Positions 8,267 to 17,629 of a stretch of 64,000 nt of DNA are shown one piece after another. The stretch lies in the NCBI RefSeq assembly GCF_024170285.1, contig NZ_JALJXV010000008.1, positions 1 through 64,000 on the forward strand, in the 5' to 3' direction. Both the position numbers and the translations under genes were made by a program. This stretch comes from Natronocella acetinitrilica. Lineage in GTDB: Bacteria > Pseudomonadota > Gammaproteobacteria > Nitrococcales > Aquisalimonadaceae. Positions within the stretch are counted from its first letter, which is position 1; the number at the start of each line of letters is the position of its first letter. The notes beneath the pieces were generated by a model. That model saw only the letters and a list, made by a program, of their open reading frames with translations. It was not told where the DNA came from and did no database searches.

Positions 8267-9556
8267 ATGGCTTACCTTGTTCGCGGCACCATTGTGCACT
8301 GCCCCCGTGAAGCGGGTGGGCAGCCGACGCTGGAGACCTTCGACGATGGCGTCATGCTGGTGGACGACGGCCACGTGCAGCGCATCGGTCCGGCGACGAC
8401 GCTGCTGCGTTCTGACCTTAAAGACCTGCCGGTCGAGGATCACTCGGGGTCGATGATCCTGCCGGGGCTGATCGACACGCACATCCACTATCCCCAGACG
8501 GACATCATCGCCAGTTACGGTGAACAGTTGCTGGAATGGCTGAATCGCTACACTTTCCCGGCGGAGGCCGCGTTTGGCGATGCGGAAGTCGCCGCGGAGA
8601 CGGCGGCATTTTTCATCGATGAATTGCTGCGCAACGGCACCACCACGGCCCTGGTGTTGGGTACGGTCCATGCCCAGTCCGTGGACGCCATTTTTGCCGC
8701 TGCCGCCGCCCGGGACATGCGCATCGCCGCGGGCAAGGTGCTGATGGACCGCCATGCGCCGGACAATCTTCTCGATACCGCTGAGTCGGGCTACCGGGAC
8801 AGCCAGGCGCTGATCGAGCGCTGGCACGGGCAGGGGCGGCTGCTTTACGCAATAACACCGCGCTTTGCGCCGACCTCCAGTGAGGCGCAGCTTGCTGCCA
8901 CGGGTCGCCTTGCCCGGGCCTACCCGGAGACGTTCGTACACACCCATGTGGCGGAGAACAGCTCCGAGGTGGCCTGGGTGAGGGCGCTGTTTCCCGATGA
9001 GCGAAGCTACCTCGACGTCTACGATCGCTACGGTCTGGTGCGGGAACGATCCGTCTTTGCGCACTGCATTCATCTGGACGACGACGACCGCCGGCGCATG
9101 GCGGAGCAGGGCGCGGCTGCTGCCTTCTGCCCCACTTCAAACCTGTTCCTTGGGAGTGGCCTGTTCGACTATGCCCAGGCCCGTGAGGCGGGGATGCGGG
9201 TGGGGCTGGCCACGGACGTTGGTGGTGGCACCAGTTTCTCGATGCTGCGCACGGCGGCGGAGGCCTACAAGGTGTCTGCGCTGCACGGTCAGCCACTGTC
9301 CGCTGCCACCATGCTCCACCTCTGCACCCGGGCCGGGGCCAGTGCACTATACCTGGATGACCGTATCGGTGGCTTCGACCCGGGCATGGAGGCGGATTTC
9401 ATCGTCGTCAACCCCGCGGCCACACCGCTCACCGGCCGGCGGGACAGGGCCGCCACGACAATCGAGGAGCGCCTGTTTGCCCTGTTTACCCTGGGAGATG
9501 ACCGCCACATTACGGCCACCTATCTCCGCGGTGTCAGGCAAATGCCAGCCGCATGA
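8267..9556 (+). CDS. guaD: guanine deaminase
   Basis: 429 residues. A cytosolic zinc amidohydrolase that converts guanine to xanthine and ammonia, feeding the xanthine dehydrogenase encoded 2 kb downstream. The signature GLIDTHIHYPQTDIIASYG begins near residue 66 and holds the first two metal histidines; EWLNRYTFP follows. HTHVAEN (about 224) and FAHCIHL (about 263) supply further metal and active-site histidines, and LATDVGGGTS (about 314) the metal aspartate. The ATG at 8267 has GGAG five bases upstream; the longer GTG reading from 8228 adds a non-conserved leader. It opens the purine/glyoxylate block. Confidence 0.95.
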   Translation: MAYLVRGTIVHCPREAGGQPTLETFDDGVMLVDDGHVQRIGPATTLLRSDLKDLPVEDHSGSMILPGLIDTHIHYPQTDIIASYGEQLLEWLNRYTFPAEAAFGDAEVAAETAAFFIDELLRNGTTTALVLGTVHAQSVDAIFAAAAARDMRIAAGKVLMDRHAPDNLLDTAESGYRDSQALIERWHGQGRLLYAITPRFAPTSSEAQLAATGRLARAYPETFVHTHVAENSSEVAWVRALFPDERSYLDVYDRYGLVRERSVFAHCIHLDDDDRRRMAEQGAAAAFCPTSNLFLGSGLFDYAQAREAGMRVGLATDVGGGTSFSMLRTAAEAYKVSALHGQPLSAATMLHLCTRAGASALYLDDRIGGFDPGMEADFIVVNPAATPLTGRRDRAATTIEERLFALFTLGDDRHITATYLRGVRQMPAA

Positions 9557-9649
9557 ATGGCCCCGGGGCTTCCCTTGATGCGGTAGGGTCGCTATAACGC
9601 CTGTCCTAGTCGAGGCCTGCGATCAGTCAAAAGAACAAGAGGAGTGCCC

Positions 9650-10426
9650 ATGCCGAAATTCGCCGCCAATCTGTCCATGCTGTTCAATGAACTGGACTTC
9701 GCCGAACGCTTCGAAGCCGCCGCGAGGGCCGGCTTCCGTGGCGTCGAGTACCTGTTTCCCTACGCCTGGAGCGCCGACGAACTGGCGCGCCGCCTGCGCA
9801 CATTCAACCTCACCCAGGTCCTGCACAATCTCCCGGCGGGCGACTGGGAAGCCGGCGAGCGGGGTATCGCCTGTCACCCGGATCGCCAGACAGAGTTCCG
9901 TGAAGGGGTGGAGCTTGCCGTGGAATATGCCACCACCCTGGGCTGTGGCCAGGTGAACTGCCTCGCGGGTGTTGCACCCGAGGGGCTGACGGAGGAGCAT
10001 GCCCGGGCGACCTTTGTGGACAACCTGCGGCATGCGGCGGGTGTCCTGGAGAAGGCCGGTATCCGCCTGCTGATCGAGCCCATCAATACCCGGGATATTC
10101 CGGGTTTCTTCCTCAATGGTACGCGGCAGGCGCTGGACATCATGGATGAAGTGGGGTCGGATAACCTGCGTTTGCAGTACGATGTCTATCACATGCAGAT
10201 CATGGAAGGGGATCTCGCCCATACGCTGGAAGCGCATCTGCCTCGCATCGCTCATGTGCAGATTGCCGACAACCCGGGACGTCACGAACCGGGCACGGGA
10301 GAGATCAACTATCCGTTCCTGTTTTCCCACCTGGATCGTATCGGCTACCAGGGGTGGATCGGATGTGAGTACAAACCCGCTGCCGGGACCACGGAGGGAT
10401 TGGCTTGGCTACCGCGGGACGACTGA
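9650..10426 (+). CDS. hyi: hydroxypyruvate isomerase
   Basis: 258 residues of the AP-endonuclease-2-like TIM-barrel family. It interconverts hydroxypyruvate and tartronate semialdehyde. The start MPKFAANLSMLFNELDF is family-typical; metal-binding and catalytic positions are in LIEPINTRDIPGFFL, LQYDVYHMQIMEGD and HVQIADNPGRHEPGTGEINY. The ATG at 9650 is favoured over the GTG at 9644 because AGGAG at 9638-9642 is then correctly spaced. It lies 42 bp before glxR. The classical glyoxylate operon is gcl-hyi-glxR, and gcl is missing here. It follows guaD at 93 bp. Confidence 0.93.
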   Translation: MPKFAANLSMLFNELDFAERFEAAARAGFRGVEYLFPYAWSADELARRLRTFNLTQVLHNLPAGDWEAGERGIACHPDRQTEFREGVELAVEYATTLGCGQVNCLAGVAPEGLTEEHARATFVDNLRHAAGVLEKAGIRLLIEPINTRDIPGFFLNGTRQALDIMDEVGSDNLRLQYDVYHMQIMEGDLAHTLEAHLPRIAHVQIADNPGRHEPGTGEINYPFLFSHLDRIGYQGWIGCEYKPAAGTTEGLAWLPRDD

Positions 10427-10468
10427 AAAGCGCCGAAAAGCATAATTCGAACTGGAGGACTATCAGGC

Positions 10469-11353
10469 ATGAGTAAAATCGGATTCATTGGTCTTGGCAT
10501 CATGGGCGCACCCATGGCGGGGCATCTCATCGCGGCCGGACATGAACTGTTCACCAGCACGCACCACAAGGCCGCACCGAAAGAGTTGGTGGATGCCGGC
10601 ATGAAGGAGTTGCCGACGCCCAAGGCCGTGGCCGAGGCTGCGGACATCATCATCACCATTGTTCCCGATACCCCGCAGGTTGAAGCGGTGCTTTTCGGTG
10701 CCGACGGCATTGCCGAGGGGTTGAGCAAAGGCAAGGTGGTGGTGGACATGAGTTCCATCTCGCCCATGGCCACCAAGGAGTTCGCCAAGCGAATCAACGA
10801 CAAGGGTGGCCAGTACCTGGATGCGCCGGTCTCCGGCGGGGAAGTGGGCGCCAAGAACGCGGCTCTTACCATCATGGTGGGTGGCGAGCAGGCAACCTTC
10901 GACAAGATCAAACCGCTCTTCGAACTGATGGGCAAGAACATCACCCTGGTGGGTGGCAACGGTGATGGCCAGACCTGCAAGGTCGCGAACCAGATCATCG
11001 TGGCGCTCAACATCCAGGCTGTTGCCGAAGCCCTGACATTCGCATCCAAGGCTGGCGCCGATCCCGCCAAGGTGCGCTCCGCGCTCATGGGTGGCTTTGC
11101 CTCGTCGAAGATTCTTGAAGTCCATGGCGAGCGCATGATCAAGCGCACCTTCGATCCGGGCTTCCGTGTTCGCCTGCACCAGAAGGATCTCAACCTGGCG
11201 CTGTCCGGCGCCAAGGAGCTCGGCGTCGCCCTGCCCAACACCGCCATCGCCCAGCAGATGTTCAGCGTCTGCAATGCCAATGGCGGCGAGGACTGGGATC
11301 ACTCCGCCCTGGTGCGCGCCATCGAGAAAATGAGCAACCACGAAATCGGTTGA
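10469..11353 (+). CDS. glxR: 2-hydroxy-3-oxopropionate (tartronate semialdehyde) reductase
   Basis: 294 residues of the beta-hydroxyacid dehydrogenase family. It reduces tartronate semialdehyde to D-glycerate with NAD(P)H. The Rossmann motif GFIGLGIMGAPMAGHL is at the N-terminus; the substrate-binding motif DAPVSGGEVGA sits near 123-133, the catalytic Lys is in the GNGDGQTCKVANQI region (about 165-178), and the cofactor-binding KDLNLAL is near 233. A good ribosome site (GGAGG) lies before the ATG. With hyi it forms the lower glyoxylate/hydroxypyruvate branch to glycerate. Confidence 0.95.
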   Translation: MSKIGFIGLGIMGAPMAGHLIAAGHELFTSTHHKAAPKELVDAGMKELPTPKAVAEAADIIITIVPDTPQVEAVLFGADGIAEGLSKGKVVVDMSSISPMATKEFAKRINDKGGQYLDAPVSGGEVGAKNAALTIMVGGEQATFDKIKPLFELMGKNITLVGGNGDGQTCKVANQIIVALNIQAVAEALTFASKAGADPAKVRSALMGGFASSKILEVHGERMIKRTFDPGFRVRLHQKDLNLALSGAKELGVALPNTAIAQQMFSVCNANGGEDWDHSALVRAIEKMSNHEIG

Positions 11354-11373
11354 TGGCCTGGATGGCGGCGTCC

Positions 11374-11492
11374 GGGAACGGGGGGCGGGTGCGCCGCTCG
11401 AAGACACGCCGTGAACCCATCCCTGGGGGCTCGTATGCGAGGTCCCTCTTGCATACGGTCTCCGAGCGGCGCACCCGCCCCCCGTTTGTGCC
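11374..11492. repeat. 119-bp hairpin element with 22-bp terminal inverted repeats, copy 1
   Basis: The ends 11379-11400 and 11463-11484 are perfect 22-bp inverted complements (CGGGGGGCGGGTGCGC...). An inner smaller hairpin (GTATGC / GCATAC) lies between them. No coding capacity is seen. An almost identical copy lies in opposite orientation at 29031-29150. It resembles a MITE or a structured transcribed element. It directly follows glxR. Confidence 0.8.
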
Positions 11493-11525
11493 ATGGCCAT
11501 GGGGTGCTATTGCCACGTCGGTTGT

Positions 11526-11612
11526 GGTGCGTTACGGCCTTTGGCCTAACGCACCCTACGGGAGGCCGTGCCCGCTGTAGGGTGTGTTAGCGCGCAGCGC
11601 GTAACGCACCGC
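11526..11612. repeat. paired palindromic repeats (BIME-like module)
   Basis: Two ~37-bp palindromes at 11526-11561 (loop GGCCTTTGGCC) and 11575-11612 (loop GCGCGCAGCGCG), with arms GGTGcGTTA and TAACGCACC. They are separated by a short GCCGTGCCCGC spacer. The same paired module recurs at 25459-25544, and inverted at 28912-28998. Confidence 0.85.
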
Positions 11613-11659
11613 AACCGCACTTGCTCCATGGCACACCTCACCACAACGCTCATTGAGAA

Positions 11660-11673
11660 AAGTGCATCCACTT
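11660..11673. promoter_or_regulatory. GntR-type operator candidate, distal site before xdhA
   Basis: AAGTGCATCCACTT has 5-bp complementary arms AAGTG/CACTT and resembles the sites at 11786-11798 and 19930-19942. It lies about 125 bp upstream of the proximal site. Confidence 0.35.
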
Positions 11674-11785
11674 CAATTTTTGAACCATCACGGTGCGGGC
11701 CTCTTCAATGGTGCATCACGACAGTGCAAATTTATAAAAAATAATTAAAAACAATAATTTGTATTGCCTTTGCAAGCTCGGAAAC

Positions 11786-11798
11786 AATGTATACACTT
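11786..11798. promoter_or_regulatory. GntR-type operator candidate at xdhA promoter
   Basis: AATGTATACACTT is centred on the palindrome TGTATACA (11788-11795), 30 bp before the xdhA start and just downstream of a very AT-rich tract (11730-11762) that looks like promoter DNA. The GTATAC core would overlap a -10 element, so repression is likely. Shared sites near uraD/uraH suggest control by the GntR/FCD protein at 21567-22277. Confidence 0.5.
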
Positions 11799-11826
11799 TG
11801 AGTTCAGGGAGAGCTTGAGGTGACAC

Positions 11827-13293
11827 ATGGGGCAGGCAATCCGCTTCCTGCTCGGATTCGAGGAGCAGTCGCTGACTGGCGTCGATCCGAACATGACCGT
11901 ACTCGAGTGGCTACGCACCGAGGCGCGACGCACCGGGACCAAGGAGGGTTGTGCCGAGGGCGATTGTGGTGCCTGCACCGTTGTCCTTGCCGAGCCCGAC
12001 GCCCACGGCGGCCTCTCCTACACGGCCGTCAATGCCTGCATCCTGTTTCTTCCCGTCTTGCACGGCCGGCAACTCATCACCGTCGAGCATCTGCGCGACC
12101 CGGATGGCGCCTTGCATCCCGTGCAGGCAGCCATGGTTAAGGCCCATGCCTCCCAATGCGGCTTTTGTACGCCGGGCTTTGTCATGTCCCTGTTTGCCCG
12201 ATTCCACCAGGGCAGTGCCGAGGATGATCTGCGCCTGGAGGATGTGCTGGCAGGCAACCTGTGCCGCTGTACCGGCTATCGGCCAATACTCGATGCCGGC
12301 CGCGAAGTGTTGGGTGCAGGACAGCGAGAAGACCACTTCACCCGGCGCGAAGCGGCGACCCTGGCAAGACTGCAGGCTCTTGACGATGGTGAGCCCCTGG
12401 ACTTGAGTGTCCACGGACGGCGCTACTTCGCGCCGCGCAGCGTCGATGCCCTGGCGACGCGGCTTGCCGCCGAGCCGGACGCCACGCTGCTTGCCGGCGG
12501 CACCGACGTGGGGCTGTGGGTCACCAAGCAGCATCGAGTGCTGGATAACCTCATTGATACCAATCGCGTGGTGGAGCTATCCAGCATTGCCGAGTGCGAC
12601 CAATACCTGGACATCGGTGCAGCGGTGAGCCATGGGCGTGCAATGCAACCAATCGCCCGACACTATCCCGACTTCGGGGAGCTGCTGCGCCGTTTCGCAT
12701 CGGTACAGATCCGCAATACCGGCACCATTGGCGGCAATGTCGCCAATGGCTCGCCCATCGGTGATTCCATGCCCGTGCTCATCGCGCTGGGCGCAGAATT
12801 GGTGCTGCGCCGCGCAGACCAGCAACGCACGGTCCCGATCGAAGCGTTCTATCTGGACTACCGCATGACGAACCTGCAACCCGGGGAATTCCTGGAGCGC
12901 GTTCGCATCCCGTTGCGCCCTGATTGCGTGCTGCGTTGCTACAAGATCTCGAAGCGCTTCGATCAGGACATTTCTGCTGCCTGTCTCGGCATTCTGCTGC
13001 GCCTTGACGGCGGTGTGGTGCAAGAGGTGCGCATTGGGGTCGGTGGCATGGCGGCCATTCCGGCCCGCGCCCTGGCCACCGAGCAGGCGCTGACCGGGCG
13101 CCCGTGGACTGCAGAGGCGGTGGAAGATGCTGCGGACACCCTGGAACAGGAGTTCCAGCCCCTCAGCGACATGCGTGCCAGCGCCGATTACCGGCGCCGC
13201 ATGATGCGCCAGCTGCTCCGGCGCTGCCTGCTGGAAGCCACCCAGCCGGAACTGGTGACGCGGGTTCCCCACTATCGTGAGGCGGCGCTGTGA
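11827..13293 (+). CDS. xdhA: xanthine dehydrogenase, iron-sulfur/FAD subunit
   Basis: 488 residues. Subunit of the cytoplasmic molybdenum enzyme that oxidises hypoxanthine and xanthine to urate with NAD+. The plant-type 2Fe-2S domain has CAEGDCGACTV near 42-52; the second 2Fe-2S domain has CGFCTPG (about 111) and CRCTGY (about 146). The FAD domain (from about 180) shows LLAGGTDVGLWVTK and IRNTGTIGGNVANGSPIGD, followed by the CO-dehydrogenase flavoprotein C-terminal domain. It is the first gene of xdhABC; its stop overlaps the xdhB start. The promoter region carries the TGTATACA operator candidate. Confidence 0.97.
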   Translation: MGQAIRFLLGFEEQSLTGVDPNMTVLEWLRTEARRTGTKEGCAEGDCGACTVVLAEPDAHGGLSYTAVNACILFLPVLHGRQLITVEHLRDPDGALHPVQAAMVKAHASQCGFCTPGFVMSLFARFHQGSAEDDLRLEDVLAGNLCRCTGYRPILDAGREVLGAGQREDHFTRREAATLARLQALDDGEPLDLSVHGRRYFAPRSVDALATRLAAEPDATLLAGGTDVGLWVTKQHRVLDNLIDTNRVVELSSIAECDQYLDIGAAVSHGRAMQPIARHYPDFGELLRRFASVQIRNTGTIGGNVANGSPIGDSMPVLIALGAELVLRRADQQRTVPIEAFYLDYRMTNLQPGEFLERVRIPLRPDCVLRCYKISKRFDQDISAACLGILLRLDGGVVQEVRIGVGGMAAIPARALATEQALTGRPWTAEAVEDAADTLEQEFQPLSDMRASADYRRRMMRQLLRRCLLEATQPELVTRVPHYREAAL

Positions 13294-15668
13294 GTCGGCG
13301 CGACGGCTGGGCTGGCTTCAAGGCCGCGGAGTCGGCCCGCACGGCACATCATGCGCTTGCCCATGAATCCGCGGTGGGCCATGTGACCGGCAGCGCGCTT
13401 TACATCGACGATCTGCCCGAGCCCCGCGATCTGCTGCATGCCTGGGTGCGCTTGAGTGACCGGGCCCATGCCGGGATCAGCCAACTGGATGTCTCTCCGT
13501 GTCGAGCGGCCCCCGGCGTCGCGGCGGTGATGACCTTCGATGATCTCCCTGCCGGCACCGATGTGGGGCCGGTCGCGCCGGGAGATCTCGTCTTCGCCAA
13601 TGGCGAGGTGCTCTACCATGGTCAGGCGCTGTTCGCCGTAGCGGCGAACAGCATTGCCCAGGCGCGATTCGCAGCCATGCTGGCCGATGTTGGCTACGAC
13701 GACCGCGACGCCATACTGGAAATTGACCAGGCCCTGGAGAAGCAGGCCTTTGTACTGCCTACCCGCGAAATCGCCCAGGGCGATGCCGGCGGCGCCATTC
13801 GGCAGGCGCCACATCGGCTGCGGGGGCGGCTGCGCATCGGTGGCCAGGACCACTTCTACCTGGAAGGCCATGTCGCCATGGCGGTGCCCCAGGAAGGCGG
13901 CGACATGCTGGTCTACAGCTCCACCCAGCATCCCTCGGAGGTGCAGCATCTGGTTGCCGGCGTGCTCGGTGTGCCCGACCATGCCGTGGTGGTGGAAGCC
14001 CGTCGCCTGGGGGGCGGCTTCGGCGGCAAGGAGACCCAGCCCGCCCACATCGCCGCCATCGCGGCACTACTGGCGCAGCGCGCGGGCCGCCCGGTCAAGC
14101 TGCGGCTCGACCGCGACGACGACATGGTGATGACCGGCAAACGGCATGATTTCCTCGTGGACTACGACGCCGGCTTCGACGACGAGGGCCGCATCCACGG
14201 CGTTGAGTTCATGCTGGCCTCGCGCTGCGGCATTTCTCCGGATCTCTCCGCGTCGATCAATGACCGGGCGATGTACCACGCGGACAATGCCTATTACCTG
14301 CCCAACGTGCGCATTGTCTCGCACCGCTGCTTCACCAATACAGTGTCCAACACCGCCTTCCGGGGTTTTGGCGGGCCCCAGGGGATGATGGCAATTGAAT
14401 ACCTCCTCGACGAAATCGCCCGCCACCTGGGTCTGGACCCCCTGGCCGTTCGACGGGCGAACCTCTACGGCAAGGGCGAGCGCAGTCTTACCCCGTATGG
14501 ACAGGTGGTAGAGCACAACATCCTGCCGCAGCTTTTCGACGAGATTGAGCACAGCGCCGAGTATGCTGCACGACGCCGTGCGGTGGCGGATTTCAATCGC
14601 CGTCACCCTGTTTTTCGCAAGGGGCTCGCAATAACGCCGGTGAAGTTCGGGATTTCCTTTACCACCACGCACCTCAATCAGGCCGGGGCGCTGGTGTTGG
14701 TGTACACCGATGGCAGCGTGCAGTTGAACCATGGCGGTATCGAGATGGGCCAGGGCCTGTACACCAAGGTTGCGCAGCTGGTGGCGGAGGAGTTCGGTGT
14801 TGCCATGGAGCGGGTGCGGGTGACGGCCACCACCACCGGCAAGGTCCCCAACACTTCCGCAACTGCTGCATCCTCCGGCTCCGATCTCAACGGTGCCGCT
14901 GCCGTGGCTGCCTGTGGGAAGATCAGAGCCCGGCTGCTTGAATTTGCGGCCTCGCATTTCTCCGTGCAGCAGTCCGGGCTGCGCCTCGTGGATGACGCCC
15001 TGTTTGCCGGGCAGCGTAGGCTTTGCAGCTTCCCCGAGCTCTGCAAGCTCGCCTATCTGCATCGTATCCAGCTCTCGGATACCGGCTTTTACGCCACACC
15101 GGATATCCATGTGGACAAGAGCACCCTGCGCGGCAAGCCTTTCTTCTATTTCGCCTACGGTGTTGCCTGCAGCGAGGTGCTTGTGGATACGCTCACCGGT
15201 GAGTACCGCCTGCTTCGGGCCGACATCCTCCACGACTGTGGCCAATCCCTGAACCCTGCTATTGATATCGGCCAGATAGAGGGTGGCTTCATCCAGGGCA
15301 TGGGCTGGCTGACCACCGAGGAACTCTGCTGGGACGACCGCGGCCGCCTCACCACCCATGCGCCCAGCACCTACAAGATCCCTGCGGCAGGGGACACGCC
15401 AACGGATTTCCGCGTCCGCATTGCCGACTGGAGCCGCAACCCCGCAGCCACCGTTCGCCGCTCCAAGGCGGTGGGGGAGCCGCCACTGATGCTGGCCATC
15501 AGTGTGTTCCACGCCCTCAAGGACGCCGTGGCCAGTGTTGCACCGGGCCCAGGCAGCGTCCCGCTGGATGCCCCGGCCACGCCCGAGCGGGTATTCATGG
15601 CCATGGAGCAACTGCGCGCCCGGGGGCTGCAAGAGGCACCAGGCAGGAAGACGGTGGCCGAGACGTGA
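13290..15668 (+). CDS. xdhB: xanthine dehydrogenase, molybdopterin-binding subunit
   Basis: 792 residues; the catalytic subunit holding the molybdenum cofactor. GGGFGGKE near 240 and FRGFGGPQG near 357 are cofactor-binding glycine motifs; QGLYTK and SGSDLNG lie in the second Moco-binding half. AVGEPPLMLA near 728 contains the catalytic glutamate expected in true xanthine dehydrogenases, and the active-site Arg is in the FRGFGG segment. It uses a GTG start overlapping xdhA by 4 bp. The length matches the Rhodobacter-type XdhB. Confidence 0.97.
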   Translation: MSRRDGWAGFKAAESARTAHHALAHESAVGHVTGSALYIDDLPEPRDLLHAWVRLSDRAHAGISQLDVSPCRAAPGVAAVMTFDDLPAGTDVGPVAPGDLVFANGEVLYHGQALFAVAANSIAQARFAAMLADVGYDDRDAILEIDQALEKQAFVLPTREIAQGDAGGAIRQAPHRLRGRLRIGGQDHFYLEGHVAMAVPQEGGDMLVYSSTQHPSEVQHLVAGVLGVPDHAVVVEARRLGGGFGGKETQPAHIAAIAALLAQRAGRPVKLRLDRDDDMVMTGKRHDFLVDYDAGFDDEGRIHGVEFMLASRCGISPDLSASINDRAMYHADNAYYLPNVRIVSHRCFTNTVSNTAFRGFGGPQGMMAIEYLLDEIARHLGLDPLAVRRANLYGKGERSLTPYGQVVEHNILPQLFDEIEHSAEYAARRRAVADFNRRHPVFRKGLAITPVKFGISFTTTHLNQAGALVLVYTDGSVQLNHGGIEMGQGLYTKVAQLVAEEFGVAMERVRVTATTTGKVPNTSATAASSGSDLNGAAAVAACGKIRARLLEFAASHFSVQQSGLRLVDDALFAGQRRLCSFPELCKLAYLHRIQLSDTGFYATPDIHVDKSTLRGKPFFYFAYGVACSEVLVDTLTGEYRLLRADILHDCGQSLNPAIDIGQIEGGFIQGMGWLTTEELCWDDRGRLTTHAPSTYKIPAAGDTPTDFRVRIADWSRNPAATVRRSKAVGEPPLMLAISVFHALKDAVASVAPGPGSVPLDAPATPERVFMAMEQLRARGLQEAPGRKTVAET

Positions 15669-16432
15669 GACCGTGGCTCGCGGCACTCAAGCGTTTCGAG
15701 GAGGCGGACACGCCCTGCGTCATGGTGACCCTGCTGCGCAGCGCCGGCTCGGCGCCGCGGGAGGGTGGGGCCAAGATGGTGGTCAGTGCCACCGAGTCCG
15801 TGGGAACGCTCGGCGGGGGCACGGTTGAACTGCTGGCGCAGCAGAAGGCCCGCACGCTGCTCGATGCGGCAGACCCGGCGCCTCACGAGGAGGAGTTCAT
15901 CCTCAACGATGCCATAGACCAGGCCTGCGGCGGGCGCATGACGGTGCTGTTCGAGCCGCTGTATCCGCCACCGCTGGTCATTGCCATCGTCGGAGCAGGG
16001 CATGTCGGGCAGGCGCTGGTCAACGTGCTGGGCCCGGTGCACTGCCGCGTGCACTGGTTTGATGCAAGGGCGTCACTGTTTCCGGATGCCATGCCGGGCA
16101 ACGCCCGCCGCCACGAATTCGTGGAGCCGGCGTCGATCATGCAGGTCCTGCCTGCCGGCGGAGCACTGCTGGCGATGAGTCATAGTCACGACCTGGACCT
16201 GCAGGTGGTGGCTGCCGGGCTGCGCCGGGATGACCTGGCCCTGGTCGGCACCATCGGCTCGGCAACCAAGCGTGGCCGCATGCTGCACCGCTTGCGGGAT
16301 ATGGGCCTGGAGGATGCCGCCAGGCAACGGCTCATCTGTCCCGTCGGCCTGCCGGGGGTGGGTGGCAAGGCCCCGGCGGACATCGCCATTGCCATCGCCG
16401 CCCAGCTTCTCGCCATGGAGCAGCGGGTATGA
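15665..16432 (+). CDS. xdhC: xanthine dehydrogenase accessory protein XdhC
   Basis: 255 residues, GTG start overlapping the xdhB stop by 4 bp. XdhC binds the molybdenum cofactor, promotes its sulfuration and inserts it into XdhB. The N-terminal XdhC/CoxI domain has GSAPREGGAKM and GTLGGGTVE; the C-terminal Rossmann domain has IVGAGHVGQALVNVLG (about 105-120) and ALVGTIGSATKRGRM. It completes the xdhABC operon. Confidence 0.95.
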   Translation: MRPWLAALKRFEEADTPCVMVTLLRSAGSAPREGGAKMVVSATESVGTLGGGTVELLAQQKARTLLDAADPAPHEEEFILNDAIDQACGGRMTVLFEPLYPPPLVIAIVGAGHVGQALVNVLGPVHCRVHWFDARASLFPDAMPGNARRHEFVEPASIMQVLPAGGALLAMSHSHDLDLQVVAAGLRRDDLALVGTIGSATKRGRMLHRLRDMGLEDAARQRLICPVGLPGVGGKAPADIAIAIAAQLLAMEQRV

Positions 16433-16590
16433 CGGACTCGCGGGTAACAGGACTTGGCAGAGTTCCTGCAGTCGTCGCCAATACTTGGAGCAGATTGCAT
16501 ACTGTTCGGGAAGTTGCAGAAAGGCCTGGCCGAGACGCCGCCGCGGGTCGCCGGGAAGGCAATCGATTCAATCACGAGGGAGGTTCACCC

Positions 16591-17628
16591 ATGTTTCGAT
16601 GGAAGCACTATCTATCTTGCGCGGCGGTCTCGGTGGTTGCCGGTGTGCTGTTTGCCAGCGCTGCCTCGGCCCAGGAGACCCGCATCCGGTTTCAACTCGA
16701 CTGGCGGTTCGAGGGCCCCAGCGCCCCATTTCTCATGGCCGTGGAGCGGGGCTACTTCGCCGAAGAAGGTCTGAACGTGGTGGTGGATTCCGGCAGTGGC
16801 TCCGCCGGTGCAATCAACCGGGTGGCATCCGGGGCCTACGAGATGGGCTTTGGCGACATGAACGCCCTGGTGGAGTTTCTGGCAAACAACCCGGATGGCC
16901 CCGGCATCAAGGGCGTCTATGTGGTGTATGACGGCACCCCGGCCGCTGTCTTCGCCCGCCGTGATCGGGGTATCGAATCCCCGGCTGACCTGGAAGGCAA
17001 GACCATGGGCGCACCGTCCTTCGATACCGGCTACCGGGCCTGGGGTATTTTTGCCAGCGCCAATGGGCTGGCTGCCGACAGTGTCGACTGGCAGAACGTC
17101 GACCCCGCCCTGCGCGAAACCCTGCTGGTGCGCGGTGACGTGGATGCAATCACCGGTTTCTACTTCACCAGCCTGCTCAACCTGGAATCCCGCGGCATGG
17201 GTATGGACGACCTGACCATCATGCCGTTCCCGGAATTCGATGTGCCCTTGTATGGCAATGCCATCGTGGTTAGTAACCGGTTTGCCGAGAGCAACCCGGA
17301 GGCCGTGAGTGGTTTCCTGCGGGCCTTCAATCGCGCACTTCGCGAGACCCTGGCCGACCCGGATGCGGCCATCCAGTATGTGCGCAATCGCGACTCGCTC
17401 ATCGACGTGGAGATGGAAACCCGGCGCCTGCGCCTCGCCATCGAGAGCTCCATCGACACTGAAGATGCCCGCGCTCATGGTGCAGGCGCGGTGAACCAGG
17501 AGCGGCTTGAACGATCCATCCAACTCGTTGCAGACGCCTACGATCTGCCCCAGGTGCCGGATGCCGATTCGGTGTTTTCCTCCGAGTTCCTGCCGGATCA
17601 GCAGGATCGGATGATCTTCCCTGACTGA
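16591..17628 (+). CDS. ABC transporter substrate-binding protein (NMT1/THI5-like)
   Basis: 345 residues with a signal peptide cleaved near ASAQ (about 27). The mature part starts RIRFQLDWRFEGPSAPFLMAVERGYFAEEGL, the hallmark of the NMT1/THI5/SsuA class that binds small heterocycles, sulfonates or nitrate-like anions. The ATG at 16591 follows a strong GAGGGAGG. It is 158 bp downstream of xdhC and 2 bp before the ATPase gene. Placement between xdhC and uraD suggests a purine, urate, allantoin or related N-heterocycle as substrate; that is an inference, not visible in the residues. Confidence 0.88.
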   Translation: MFRWKHYLSCAAVSVVAGVLFASAASAQETRIRFQLDWRFEGPSAPFLMAVERGYFAEEGLNVVVDSGSGSAGAINRVASGAYEMGFGDMNALVEFLANNPDGPGIKGVYVVYDGTPAAVFARRDRGIESPADLEGKTMGAPSFDTGYRAWGIFASANGLAADSVDWQNVDPALRETLLVRGDVDAITGFYFTSLLNLESRGMGMDDLTIMPFPEFDVPLYGNAIVVSNRFAESNPEAVSGFLRAFNRALRETLADPDAAIQYVRNRDSLIDVEMETRRLRLAIESSIDTEDARAHGAGAVNQERLERSIQLVADAYDLPQVPDADSVFSSEFLPDQQDRMIFPD

Positions 17629-17629
17629 T

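Noticed and set aside
11374..11492. Insertion sequence
   Set aside because: Only 119 bp, no transposase frame and no clear target duplication; kept as a MITE-like or structured repeat.
14067..15686. Long open frame on the minus strand opposite xdhB
   Set aside because: Codon-position shadow of a strongly conserved gene in GC-rich DNA; the translation has no domain, and xdhB fits its family end to end.
16429..16590. N-terminal extension of the ABC binding protein starting at the xdhC stop
   Set aside because: The signal peptide and strong ribosome site place the start at 16591.
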